Under the pieces are notes generated by a model. That model was not told where the DNA came from. It saw nothing but the letters and a program-made list of their open reading frames with translations, and made no database searches. A stretch of DNA of 43,176 nt from Nocardia thailandica NBRC 100428 (GTDB lineage: Bacteria; Actinomycetota; Actinomycetes; Mycobacteriales; Mycobacteriaceae), in contig NZ_BAGK01000234.1 in assembly GCF_000308795.1 (NCBI RefSeq), positions 1-43,176 on the forward strand, written 5' to 3'. A program made the translations under genes and the position numbers. Numbering within the stretch: the first letter of the stretch is position 1; every line of letters starts with the position of its first letter. Below, piece by piece: positions 22,093-30,226 of the stretch.

Positions 22093-23447
22093 CAGGCGCC
22101 GATCAGGCTCTGGCCGCAGACGCGGACCACGTTGCCGCTCACCGCGTTCGACGCCGGGCTGGCGAAGTAGGCGATGGTCTCGGCGACGTCGACGGTCTGG
22201 CCACCCTGCAGCAGCGAGCTCATCAGGCGGCCCGCCTCGCGGGTGCCGAGCGGGATGGCCGCGGTCATGGCGGTCTCGATGAAGCCGGGGGCCACCGCGT
22301 TGATGGTGATGCCCTTCTCGGCCAGCAGCGGGGCCTCGGCGTTCACCATGCCGATGACGCCGGCCTTGGAGGCGCCGTAGTTGGTCTGGCCGCGGTTGCC
22401 CGCGATGCCGGCGATGGAGGACACGTCGATCACGCGGCCGCCCTCCTTCAGCGCGCCCTTGGCGACCAGGCCCGAGGTGATGCGTCGCGGGGCGGCCAGG
22501 TTGACGTTGATGACCGAGTCCCAGCGGCCCTCGTCCATGTTCGCCAGCAGCTTGTCGCGGGTGATGCCCGCGTTGTGGACGACGATATCGAGGGCGCCGA
22601 AGCGCTGGAGCGCGAAGTCGGCGAGGCGCTCGGCGGCGTCGACGGCGGTCACGTCGAGGGCCAGCGCGGTGGCGCCGATCTTGTTGGCGGTCTCCGACAG
22701 GGCCTCACCCGCGGCGGGGATGTCGGCGACGATCACCTTGGCGCCGTCACGGACGAAGACCTCGGCGATGGTGGCGCCGATGCCGCGGGCCGCGCCGGTG
22801 ACGACGGCGATCTTGCCCTCGAGCGGCTTGTCCCAGCTGGCGGGGGCGACGGAATCGTCCTTGCCGACGCGGATGACCTGGCCGTCGACGAAGGCCGACT
22901 TGGCCGAGAGCAGGAAGCGCAGGGTGGACTCGAGGCCGGTGGCCGAGGCGCCCGCCTCCGGGTGCAGGTAGACCAGCTGGGCGGTGGAGCCGCGCAGCAG
23001 TTCCTTGGCGACCGAGCGGGTGAAGCCCTCGAGCGCGCGCTGGGCGATCTGCTCGTCGACCGAGGCGACCAGCTCGGGGGTGGTGCCGATGACGACGATG
23101 CGGCCCGACGGTGTGATGCTGCGCATAGCGGGCTGGAAGAACTCGAACAGCTGCGACAGCTCGTCGATGGACCCGATGCCGGTGGCGTCGAAGACCAGCG
23201 CGCCGTACTTGGTGCCGGACTGCAGCGCGTCGGCGAAGGTGTAGTCCGACAGCAGCGCGCGCACCGGCTCGGCCACGCGACCCTTGCCGCCGATCAGAAC
23301 CGGGCCGGTCAGGGCGGGTTCGCCGGCTTTGTAGCGACGCAGGGTCTCCGGCTGGGGCAGACCCAGCTTGCTCGCCAGGAACGCGCCGGGAGCGGAGTGG
23401 ATGAAGGATCCGTAGAGGTTGGGTGCGCCCTTGCTCTTGGCTGCCAC
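22092..23447 (-). CDS. fabG4: Long 3-oxoacyl thioester reductase FabG4 (HMwFabG)
   Basis: NADH-linked reduction of 3-oxoacyl-CoA/ACP. The 451-residue product is the high-molecular-weight FabG of mycobacteria (Rv0242c, 454 residues). An N-terminal flavodoxin-like domain (about 1-205: LGLPQPETLRRYKAGEPALTGPVLIGG, QRALEGFTRSVAKEL, ATGLESTLRFLLSAKSAFVDG) is fused to a SDR domain with VVTGAARGIGATIAEVF, NAGITRDKLL, catalytic YGASKAG, and VAPGFIETAMTAAIPL. I placed the start at the GTG at 23447 (MAAKSKGAPNLYGSFIHSAPG), which has AGG five bases upstream and matches the mycobacterial N terminus; a TTG at 23492 would run into the operator. It overlaps htdX by one base and is divergent from fadA2 with a shared operator. 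Confidence 0.96.
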   Translation of the reverse strand: MAAKSKGAPNLYGSFIHSAPGAFLASKLGLPQPETLRRYKAGEPALTGPVLIGGKGRVAEPVRALLSDYTFADALQSGTKYGALVFDATGIGSIDELSQLFEFFQPAMRSITPSGRIVVIGTTPELVASVDEQIAQRALEGFTRSVAKELLRGSTAQLVYLHPEAGASATGLESTLRFLLSAKSAFVDGQVIRVGKDDSVAPASWDKPLEGKIAVVTGAARGIGATIAEVFVRDGAKVIVADIPAAGEALSETANKIGATALALDVTAVDAAERLADFALQRFGALDIVVHNAGITRDKLLANMDEGRWDSVINVNLAAPRRITSGLVAKGALKEGGRVIDVSSIAGIAGNRGQTNYGASKAGVIGMVNAEAPLLAEKGITINAVAPGFIETAMTAAIPLGTREAGRLMSSLLQGGQTVDVAETIAYFASPASNAVSGNVVRVCGQSLIGA

Positions 23448-23460
23448 TGTTCCTACCTTC

Positions 23461-23490
23461 TCTGTGCTCGACGAGGTATCTGTGCTCGAC
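23461..23490. repeat. Two 12-bp direct repeats in the fabG4 leader
   Basis: TCTGTGCTCGAC occurs at 23461-23472 and 23479-23490, an exact 18-bp period, in the fabG4 leader just upstream of the chosen GTG and next to the TetR-type operator. It may be a regulatory element or an old tandem duplication; read as protein from the upstream TTG it gives repeated SST. Confidence 0.6.
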
Positions 23491-23494
23491 AAAG

Positions 23495-23514
23495 AACTTA
23501 CTCCAGAGTAAGTT
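23495..23514. promoter_or_regulatory. TetR-type operator between fabG4 and fadA2
   Basis: AACTTACT-CCAG-AGTAAGTT is a perfect 20-bp palindrome with 8-bp arms in the 112-base divergent promoter region. Its core, CTTAC-N6-GTAAG, recurs in the promoter of the tetR gene at 31490-32089. TAATGT at 23515-23520, immediately next to it, is a possible fadA2 -10 box, so binding would block fadA2 and probably fabG4. Confidence 0.8.
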
Positions 23515-23559
23515 TAATGTAAACCGATACCCGAACCGACGAGACCTCTGGAGACTCGA

Positions 23560-24891
23560 GTGACTAGCAAAGCCCGTTCGGCGAAGCCGGCTGCCAAGGC
23601 CACCCCGGCCGGAAAGACCGCGCGCCCGGTCGCGATCGTGGGCGGTAACCGCATCCCGTTCGCTCGCTCCGACAAGGCCTACGCGCAGGCGTCCAACCAG
23701 GACATGTTCACCGCCGCGCTCGACGGTCTGGTGAGCCGGTTCGGCCTGCAGGGCGAGCGCCTCGGCATGGTCGTCGGCGGCGCGGTGCTCAAGCGGGTCG
23801 GCGAGCACGGCCTGATCCGGGAGAGCGTGCTCGGCTCGAAGCTCTCGCCCTACACCCCCGCCCACGACCTGCAGCTCGCCTGTGGCACCGGCCTGCAGTC
23901 GATCGTCACCGTCGGCGACGCGATCGCGCTCGGCCGCATCGAGTCCGGCATCGGCGGCGGCACCGACACCACCTCCGACGCCCCGATCGGCGTCAGCGAG
24001 GACATGCGGGAGTGGATGCTCAAGGCCAACCGCGCCAAGACCAACAAGGACCGCCTGAAGCTGGTCGGCCAGCTGCGGCCCTCCATGCTCGGCATCGAGA
24101 TCCCGCGCAACGCCGAGCCGCGCACCGGCCTGTCGATGGGTGAGCACGCCGCCATCACCGCCAAGGAGTTCGGCATCGCCCGCGAGGCGCAGGACAAGCT
24201 GGCCTACCTGTCGCACAAGAACATGGCCGCCGCCTACGACCGCGGCTTCTTCGACGACCTGATCACCCCGTTCCTCGGCCTGACCCGCGACGACAACCTG
24301 CGTCCCGGTTCGACCGTGGAGAAGCTGGCCACCCTCAAGCCGGTCTTCGGCACCAAGCTGGGCGACGCCACCATGACCGCGGGCAACTCCACCCCGCTCA
24401 CCGACGGCGCCTCGGCGGTGCTGCTGTCGAGCGAGGAGTGGGCGGCCGAGCGCAACCTGCCGGTGCTCGCGCACCTGGTCGACTCCGAGGTCGCCGCGGT
24501 GGACTACATCCACGGCCCCGACGGCCTGCTGATGGCCCCGACCTACGCGGTGCCGCGCCTGCTGGCCCGTAACGGCCTGACCCTGCAGGACTTCGACTAC
24601 TACGAGATCCACGAGGCCTTCGCCTCCGTGGTGCTGGCCACCCTGGCCGCGTGGGAGTCCGACGCCTACTGCAAAGAGCGCCTCGGCCTCGACGGCGCGC
24701 TGGGTTCCATCGACCGCAGCAAGCTCAACGTCAACGGCTCGTCGCTGGCCGCGGGCCACCCGTTCGCCGCGACCGGCGGCCGCATCATCGCCTCGACCGC
24801 CAAGCAGCTCGCCGAGAACGGCGGCGGTCGCGCGCTGATCTCCATCTGCGCCGCGGGCGGCCAGGGCGTCGTCGCCATCGTGGAGCGCTAG
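23560..24891 (+). CDS. fadA2: Acetyl-CoA acyltransferase (thiolase) FadA2
   Basis: Thiolytic cleavage (or the reverse Claisen condensation) of 3-oxoacyl-CoA. The 443-residue protein resembles Rv0243 and has the thiolase signatures: nucleophile Cys108 in QLACGTGLQSI, the EIHEAFASVVLATL motif, NVNGSSLAAGHPFAATGGR with the catalytic His, and ISICAAGGQGVVAI with the second Cys. A basic Ala/Lys-rich N-terminal extension (MTSKARSAKPAAKATPAGKT) precedes the fold. Start is the GTG at 23560 with GGAG nine bases upstream. It is divergent from fabG4 with an operator between and has a strong terminator right after. Confidence 0.95.
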   Translation: MTSKARSAKPAAKATPAGKTARPVAIVGGNRIPFARSDKAYAQASNQDMFTAALDGLVSRFGLQGERLGMVVGGAVLKRVGEHGLIRESVLGSKLSPYTPAHDLQLACGTGLQSIVTVGDAIALGRIESGIGGGTDTTSDAPIGVSEDMREWMLKANRAKTNKDRLKLVGQLRPSMLGIEIPRNAEPRTGLSMGEHAAITAKEFGIAREAQDKLAYLSHKNMAAAYDRGFFDDLITPFLGLTRDDNLRPGSTVEKLATLKPVFGTKLGDATMTAGNSTPLTDGASAVLLSSEEWAAERNLPVLAHLVDSEVAAVDYIHGPDGLLMAPTYAVPRLLARNGLTLQDFDYYEIHEAFASVVLATLAAWESDAYCKERLGLDGALGSIDRSKLNVNGSSLAAGHPFAATGGRIIASTAKQLAENGGGRALISICAAGGQGVVAIVER

Positions 24892-24906
24892 TCCGATCCC
24901 GAGAAC

Positions 24907-24942
24907 ACCGCGGCGGCACCCGGATTCGGGTGCCGCCGCGGT
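24907..24942. terminator. Terminator after fadA2
   Basis: ACCGCGGCGGCACCCG and its complement form a perfect 16-bp stem with a GATT loop, followed by CGTTTCC. It lies 15 bases past the fadA2 stop and 31 before the end of the convergent gene, so it may serve both. Confidence 0.85.
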
Positions 24943-24972
24943 CGTTTCCGCAGGGGTTGCGGCGGAACGGGA

Positions 24973-25965
24973 TCAGTTCGCGCCGATGGCCGCGGCGAGC
25001 AGGGGCCAGGAGGTGTGCAGGTCTTCCTGCCAGTAGTGCCAGGTGTGGGTGCCCGCGGGGCGGAACTCGACCTGGGCGGGGATGCCCAGCTCGGCGAGGC
25101 GGGTGGCGAGGTTGCGGGTGCAGCCGTTGGCGGCGGCCTCGATCGTCCCGCCGAGCATGATCTGGTCGGCCAGCTTCACCGAGGACTCGCCGGGGTCGAG
25201 GGTCTCGCCCGCGCCGGGGAGGCCGGTGCCGCTGGAGAGGTAGATGGCCTTGCCGCGCAGGCGTTCCGCGTTCAGGTAGGGGTCGTTGGCCCGCCAGGCG
25301 GGGTCGCCGGGGGCGCCCCACATGTTGGCCGGGTCGGCGCCGGAGCGGGCGAAGACCACGTCGACGTAGGCGCGGCCGACCGGGTCCGAGACCGCGGCGC
25401 AGCCGCTGTAGGCGCCGACGGCGCGGTAGAGGTCGGGTGCGGCGATGGCCAGGTTCAGCACGGCCGTCGCCGACATCGACAGGCCCGCGATGGCGTTGAC
25501 GCCGGAGGTACGCAGGGTGGCGTCGATGATCGGGGGCAGTTCCTCGGTGAGGAAGGTCTGCCACTTGTTGCGCCCCAGCGTGGGATCGTCGCGCTGCCAG
25601 TCGGTGTAGTAGGAGAACTTGCCCGCGGCCGGGGTGACCACGTTGACGTTCTTGTCGGCGAAGAACTGCACGATGTCGGTCTGGTTGTACCAGTTGGCGA
25701 TGTCCTCGCCGCCGCCCGCGCCGTTGAGCAGGTACAGCGTCGGCCGCGGCACGCTGGTGTCGCGCGCCGTGATGACCTGCAGCGGAACCTGCCTGCCCAT
25801 GGCCGCCGAGTACACGTAGAGCGTCTGCTGGCGCTGACCGGGCCGGTCGCTGCGGTCGAGGTAGGAGCCGGGGGCGGCGCTCGCGCCGGTCAGCGGGGCG
25901 GCGAGGGTCAGGGTGGCCGCGATCGCGCAGGCGAGCAGGCGCAGGGCCGGGGTGGAACCGAACAC
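24973..25965 (-). CDS. Secreted mycolyltransferase-like esterase (Antigen 85 family)
   Basis: The 330-residue protein has a cleavable signal peptide (MFGSTPALRLLACAIAATLTLAAPLTGASA-AP). The mature domain follows the Ag85/corynebacterial mycolyltransferase layout: QTLYVYSAAMGRQVPLQVITA, PTLYLLNGAGGG (oxyanion), WQTFLTEELPPIID, nucleophile Ser163 in AIAGLSMSATAVLNLA, and the histidine in GTHTWHYWQEDLH (His307, Ag85 has HSWEYW). The acidic residue probably lies near LDPGESSVKLADQI. Such enzymes transfer mycolate between trehalose mycolates and arabinogalactan in the outer envelope. The 70-base gap to the secreted-protein gene upstream suggests co-transcription. Confidence 0.92.
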   Translation of the reverse strand: MFGSTPALRLLACAIAATLTLAAPLTGASAAPGSYLDRSDRPGQRQQTLYVYSAAMGRQVPLQVITARDTSVPRPTLYLLNGAGGGEDIANWYNQTDIVQFFADKNVNVVTPAAGKFSYYTDWQRDDPTLGRNKWQTFLTEELPPIIDATLRTSGVNAIAGLSMSATAVLNLAIAAPDLYRAVGAYSGCAAVSDPVGRAYVDVVFARSGADPANMWGAPGDPAWRANDPYLNAERLRGKAIYLSSGTGLPGAGETLDPGESSVKLADQIMLGGTIEAAANGCTRNLATRLAELGIPAQVEFRPAGTHTWHYWQEDLHTSWPLLAAAIGAN

Positions 25966-26035
25966 GGGGAAATCCTTGTGGAAAAAGGCCGTTCCCGCCC
26001 GGCCGGGAGGGGACCGGCCGGGCGGAGAACGGGGA

Positions 26036-26737
26036 TCAGCTGCCGATCACGTTACGCAGGATCTGGGAGATGATGTCGGTGACCGACCCGGTCGAGCTGA
26101 GCTGACCGTCGGAGGAGCCGAGGCCGTTGTCGCCGAGGCTGCCGATCACGGTCTCGCCCGCGTTCGCGCCGCGCGCGGTGAAACAGGCGGTGAGGTTGGG
26201 GAATTCGCCGCCGACGCCGACCGTGCCCGCCACCCCGACGCCGCCGCTGGTGACCTGCTGGCCCGCCTTCACGCTGTCGGGGACGGGGTAGGTGATGGTG
26301 AGGGTCACCGGGTTGCCGGAGTTCACGAACCAGCCGGTGCTGGTCACTTTCCAGCCGCCGCCGTTGGGCGTGGCGGTGACGTCCTCGGTGACCTGGCCGC
26401 CCGCCGCGTGGTAGGCGGTGATGGTGGTCTTGGTCGGCGCGCCGAAGCCGGGCGGCGGGAAGTCGGTGATGGTGTTGACGTACGGGTTGCCGATGCCGGT
26501 GGTGCCGACGATGACCTTGTAGGTCACCGAGGTGCCGACGCCGATCTGCTCGGCGCTGGCCACCTTGTCGTAGACGTGGGTGACGCCGACGGTGCTGACG
26601 TCCTTCTTCGTGTCGTGGCTGCTCACCGAGCATCCGGTGTCGGCGACGGCGGTGCCCGCCCCGGTACCGGCCACCAGCCCGGCCGCCACGAGGGCGGTCG
26701 AGGCGAGACCCACGGCCATGCGCGAAGTGTGGAACAT
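26036..26737 (-). CDS. Secreted protein, function unknown
   Basis: The 233-residue product has a signal peptide (MFHTSRMAVGLASTALVAAGLVAGTGAGTAVA-DT). The mature part is a beta-rich Ig-like domain: VTHVYDKVASAEQIGVGTSVTYKVIVG, DFPPPGFGAPTKTTITAYHAAGG, NPVTLTITYPVPDSVKAGQQVTS. A Gly-rich region and an amphipathic end, VTDIISQILRNVIGS, complete it. Two cysteines (GCSV, ACFT) could pair. It resembles Ig-like secreted proteins of Nocardia/Rhodococcus but I know of no function. GGAGG precedes the ATG by six to seven bases. It lies directly upstream of the mycolyltransferase-like gene and may share its transcript. Confidence 0.8.
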   Translation of the reverse strand: MFHTSRMAVGLASTALVAAGLVAGTGAGTAVADTGCSVSSHDTKKDVSTVGVTHVYDKVASAEQIGVGTSVTYKVIVGTTGIGNPYVNTITDFPPPGFGAPTKTTITAYHAAGGQVTEDVTATPNGGGWKVTSTGWFVNSGNPVTLTITYPVPDSVKAGQQVTSGGVGVAGTVGVGGEFPNLTACFTARGANAGETVIGSLGDNGLGSSDGQLSSTGSVTDIISQILRNVIGS

Positions 26738-26750
26738 GTTCTCCTCCAGA

Positions 26751-26769
26751 CCCTGGAAAACTTCCAGGG
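26751..26769 (-). promoter_or_regulatory. Hairpin in the 5' leader of the secreted-protein gene
   Basis: CCCTGGAA / TTCCAGGG (8-bp stem, 3-base loop) lies 14-32 bases before the ATG, directly next to the GGAGG. It could stabilise the leader or affect ribosome access. The remaining bases between it and the gnd terminator hold no gene I can support. Confidence 0.4.
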
Positions 26770-26976
26770 GGAAATCCTCATCGGGCGATACAGATCATCG
26801 CCATGAGTGGCAGAGGACCACTCTGCGAGCACGTTAACCAGCAGATTGGACGCATGTCCATGAGTTCGGGAAGACCGTTGTGAATCTGTGAAACATTGCC
26901 GTTTTAGACCGTATGGCTACTGTAGAACACGTACCATTTTCGACCCCCGCTCCCCCGATCGTGCCACGAAGACACC

Positions 26977-27010
26977 TCCGGCCTCCCGCGTTCGCGCGCG
27001 GGAGGCCGGA
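26977..27010 (-). terminator. Terminator after gnd
   Basis: TCCGGCCTCCCGCG and its complement form a perfect 14-bp stem with a TTCGCG loop, 23 bases beyond the gnd stop codon on the minus strand. Confidence 0.8.
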
Positions 27011-27033
27011 GAGCGTCAACACCCCTGAACGGG

Positions 27034-28065
27034 TTACTTCTGGGGCAGCTCGTTGTGGCCACCGAAGGCCTTGCGCATGGCCGACAGCATCTTGTCCGCG
27101 TAGACGGCCTCCCCGCGCGAGGAGAAGCGGCTGAACAGCGCGGCCGAGAGCACCGGCACCGGCACCGCGGTGTCGATGGCCGCGTCGATGGTCCAGCGGC
27201 CCTCGCCCGAGTCGGAGACCCGGCCGGAGAACGACTCCAGGTTCGGGTCCGCGTACAGGGCGCCCGCGGTGAGATCGAGCAGCCAGGAGGCGACGACCGA
27301 GCCGCGCCGCCACACCTCGGTGATCTCGGGGATGTCCAGGTCGTACTGGTAGTACTCGGGGTGCTCGAGCGGGGTCTCCTCCGCCGAGTGCTCGCTGCCG
27401 TCGTGCCCGGCGCCCAGGTTCGCGTGGTGCAGGATGTTCAGGCCCTCGGCATAGGCCGCCATGGCGCCGTACTCGATGCCGTTGTGCACCATCTTCACGA
27501 AGTGGCCCGCGCCCGCGGGGCCGCAGTGCAGGTAGCCCTGCTCCGCGGCGGACGGCTCGCCGGTGCGGCCGGGGGTGCGGGGCGCGGCGTCCACACCGGG
27601 CGCGATCGACCTCAGCAGCGGCTCGAGGTAAGCGACCTGCTCGGCCTCGCCGCCGATCATCAGGCAGTAGCCGCGCTTCAGGCCGAACACGCCGCCCGAG
27701 GTGCCGATGTCGAGGTAATGGATGCCCCGCGGCGCCAGGGCCTTCGCGCGGCGGATGTCCTCGTGATACCGGCTGTTGCCGCCGTCGATGATGATGTCGC
27801 CGGGCTCGAGCAGGTCGGCCAGCTCGTCGATGACCGCGCCCGTCGCGCCCGCCGGGATCATCACCCAGGCCACCCGCGGGGTGTCCAGCGCGGCGACGAA
27901 CTCCTTCAGATCGGTGTACCCGGCGAACTTGTCACCGAGCTCGGACCGCAGTTCGTCGATGTGCGGATGATGCCGCTCGTATCCGACGGCGGTGTGCCCG
28001 TCCGCGACGATCCGGCGCACGATGTTGGCGCCCATCCGTCCGAGACCGATCATTCCCAGCTGCAT
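27034..28065 (-). CDS. gnd: 6-phosphogluconate dehydrogenase (decarboxylating), short Gnd2 type
   Basis: Oxidative decarboxylation of 6-phosphogluconate to ribulose 5-phosphate in the pentose phosphate pathway. The 343-residue length and IGLGRMGANIVRRI (Rossmann), IIDGGNSRYHEDI, YLDIGTSGGVFGLKRGYCLMIGG and GAGHFVKMVHNGIEYG (Lys191 catalytic) fit the short, usually NAD-preferring YqeC/Gnd2 group. YERHHP after the Rossmann fold lacks an NRS-type NADP motif, which supports NAD use (inference). The ATG at 28065 has AGGAG six bases upstream. It is divergent from the VanW gene, with a long hairpin between. Confidence 0.94.
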   Translation of the reverse strand: MQLGMIGLGRMGANIVRRIVADGHTAVGYERHHPHIDELRSELGDKFAGYTDLKEFVAALDTPRVAWVMIPAGATGAVIDELADLLEPGDIIIDGGNSRYHEDIRRAKALAPRGIHYLDIGTSGGVFGLKRGYCLMIGGEAEQVAYLEPLLRSIAPGVDAAPRTPGRTGEPSAAEQGYLHCGPAGAGHFVKMVHNGIEYGAMAAYAEGLNILHHANLGAGHDGSEHSAEETPLEHPEYYQYDLDIPEITEVWRRGSVVASWLLDLTAGALYADPNLESFSGRVSDSGEGRWTIDAAIDTAVPVPVLSAALFSRFSSRGEAVYADKMLSAMRKAFGGHNELPQK

Positions 28066-28198
28066 CTTGCACTCCTGTAGTAGTCCGGCGGCCCTGGTGG
28101 CGAGTCTTCCACGCGCGACGGCGGCCGGCGCCGAGGCCCCGGCGATACATTCGTGATCCGGTGTGTAACGCCCGTGCGGGGCCGCCGATAAACAGATC

Positions 28199-28245
28199 GG
28201 CTCCGCGGAGTTGCCAGACCCCCGACCCGGCAACTCCGCGGAGCC
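28199..28245. repeat. Long inverted repeat in the gnd-VanW divergent region
   Basis: GGCTCCGCGGAGTTGCC and its complement form a perfect 17-bp stem with a 13-base C-rich loop (28216-28228). It looks like a terminator, but it sits between the starts of two divergent genes (28065 and 28352), where no known gene ends. It may end an unannotated small transcript, attenuate the VanW gene or serve as a protein site. Confidence 0.65.
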
Positions 28246-28351
28246 TTCCGCTGTGCCTGGTGGGGCGCGGTGCGGGCTTCGCCACGATGCCGTACCGGCC
28301 GGTACCCACTATCGTGGGCCGCGAAACCCACAACCGAACGGAAGGACCTCC

Positions 28352-30223
28352 GTGCCGAGCGAGTCGACTCCCGGACACCCGGCGCAGCGACCCGGAGGCG
28401 GCGAGGTCGGACTACGCAAGCTGCTCGAAGCCAATCGCACGTTCGACGCCGAGACCACGGCCGCCCTCCCCACCCAGCCCCTCAACGCCGTCAAACCCCA
28501 GCCCTGGCCCACCGCCCCCGCGGGCGGCACCCCCACCCCGCCGCCGAAGTCCGGATTGAGTACCGCCCAGCGGGTCGGGATCGGCGTCGCGGGCGTGCTG
28601 GCGGCGGGCACCGCGCTCTACCTGGCCGACCGGATAGTCAGCGCGGGCGAGGTACCGCGCGGGGTCGTCGTCGCCGGCGTCGAGATCGGCGGCATGGACG
28701 TCGACGAGGCCGACGCCAAGCTGCACGCCGTGCTCGGCCCCCGCACCGAACAGCAACTGCCGGTCCGCATCGGCGACGTCCGCGCCACCCTGGTGCCGTC
28801 CGCCGCCGGCCTCCAGGTCGACTGGGACCGCACCTGGCAGAACGTGGGCGGCCAGCCCGCCAACCCCGTGCGCAGGCTCGTCTCGCTGTTCGGCACCCGG
28901 GAGGTGCCCGTCGCCAGCGCGATCGACGAGCCCGCCCTCCAGCAGCAGCTGGCCACCTTCGCCGGACACGACAACCCGACCGTCGAGGGCACCGTCCGGT
29001 TCGAGAACGGCAAGCCGGTCGCGGTCGCGCCCGTGCCCGGCCGGGTGCTCGACCAGTCAGGCGCGCGCACCACCCTGCTCGACCGCTGGGCATCCGGCGG
29101 CGAGATCGTGCTGCCCGTCATGCCCGCGCCGGTCGCCGTGCGCATGGACGCGGTCCAGGCCGCGCTGCGCGACATCGCCACCCCGGCGGTGTCCGGACCG
29201 GTGGTGCTCAAGGGCAAGAACAATGTCGACGCCACCCTGACCCCGGACCAGATCGCCGGCGTGCTGACCTTCGCGCCCGACGGCAACGGCGGGCTGGCGC
29301 CGCGCATCGATCCCGAGGCCGCCACCGCCCTGCTCGCGCCGCAGCTCGGGCGCTCGGAGGTCGAGGCCAAGGACGCGACGTTCACGGTGGGGACGGGCAA
29401 ACCGACCGTCGTGCCCGCCGTGGTCGGCGAGAAGATCGAGTGGGCCAAGACCCTCGAATCGCTGCCCGCCGCGCTCACCAAGCCGCGCGACCGGGCCGCC
29501 GAGGTGGCCTATCAGCGGGTCGAGCCCAAGCTCACCACCGAGGCGGCCAACGGGCTCGGCGTCAACGAGGTGATCGGCCAGTTCACCACCGGCGGGTTCA
29601 GCGGACCGTCCGGTGTGAACATCCGCACCGTGGCGGCCAAGGTCGACGGCGCGGTGGTCAAACCCGGAGACACGTTCTCGCTCAACGAGTTCACCGGGCC
29701 ACGCGGCGTCGCCGAGGGCTACGTCGAGTCCGGGATCATCGACAAGGGCAGGCCGAGCAAGGCGGTCGGCGGCGGCATCAGCCAGTTCGCGACCACCCTC
29801 TACAACGCCGCCTACTTCGCCGGCATGGAGGACGCCGGGCACACCGAGCACAGCTACTACATCTCGCGCTACCCCGCGGCGCGCGAGGCGACGGTGTTCG
29901 ACGGCGCGATCGATCTGAAGTTCACCAACACCGCCGCCACCGGTGTCTACATCCAGGCCATCGCCACCGGATCCGACATCACCGTGCGGCTGTGGGGCAC
30001 CAAGACCGTCGACGTGGAGTCGATCACCGGCGAGAAGTCCAAGCCGACCGAACCCACCGAGGTGAAACTGCCCAAGGGCAACGACTGCATCGCCTCCGAG
30101 GGCGCGCCGGGATTCACGATCTCCGACACCCGGGTGATCACCGATCACAAGACGGGCGCGCAGATCTCGCGGACGACCCGCACCGTGAAGTACGACCCGA
30201 TCCCCATCGTGACCTGCGAGTGA
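28352..30223 (+). CDS. VanW family membrane-anchored protein
   Basis: The 623-residue protein has a cytoplasmic Pro/Thr-rich head (about 1-72), one transmembrane helix (about 74-95), then an outer region with two peptidoglycan-binding-like (YoaR/PG_binding_4) repeats starting GVEIGGMDVDEADAKLHAVLG, and a VanW domain (about 415-550): GPSGVNIRTVAAKVDGAVVKPGDTFSLNEFTGPR, GGGISQFATTLYNAAYFAGM, HSYYISRYPAAREATVFDGAID. VanW proteins accompany cell-wall systems, but the biochemical role is unknown; the domain alone does not imply vancomycin resistance. I chose the GTG at 28352 with GGAAGGA five bases upstream; the frame is open further upstream without a good site. Confidence 0.9.
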   Translation: MPSESTPGHPAQRPGGGEVGLRKLLEANRTFDAETTAALPTQPLNAVKPQPWPTAPAGGTPTPPPKSGLSTAQRVGIGVAGVLAAGTALYLADRIVSAGEVPRGVVVAGVEIGGMDVDEADAKLHAVLGPRTEQQLPVRIGDVRATLVPSAAGLQVDWDRTWQNVGGQPANPVRRLVSLFGTREVPVASAIDEPALQQQLATFAGHDNPTVEGTVRFENGKPVAVAPVPGRVLDQSGARTTLLDRWASGGEIVLPVMPAPVAVRMDAVQAALRDIATPAVSGPVVLKGKNNVDATLTPDQIAGVLTFAPDGNGGLAPRIDPEAATALLAPQLGRSEVEAKDATFTVGTGKPTVVPAVVGEKIEWAKTLESLPAALTKPRDRAAEVAYQRVEPKLTTEAANGLGVNEVIGQFTTGGFSGPSGVNIRTVAAKVDGAVVKPGDTFSLNEFTGPRGVAEGYVESGIIDKGRPSKAVGGGISQFATTLYNAAYFAGMEDAGHTEHSYYISRYPAAREATVFDGAIDLKFTNTAATGVYIQAIATGSDITVRLWGTKTVDVESITGEKSKPTEPTEVKLPKGNDCIASEGAPGFTISDTRVITDHKTGAQISRTTRTVKYDPIPIVTCE

Positions 30224-30226
30224 GCC

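Noticed and set aside
28211..28351. Upstream start for the VanW protein
   Set aside because: It would translate the long hairpin and GC-rich leader and lacks a ribosome-binding site; the GTG at 28352 has GGAAGGA.
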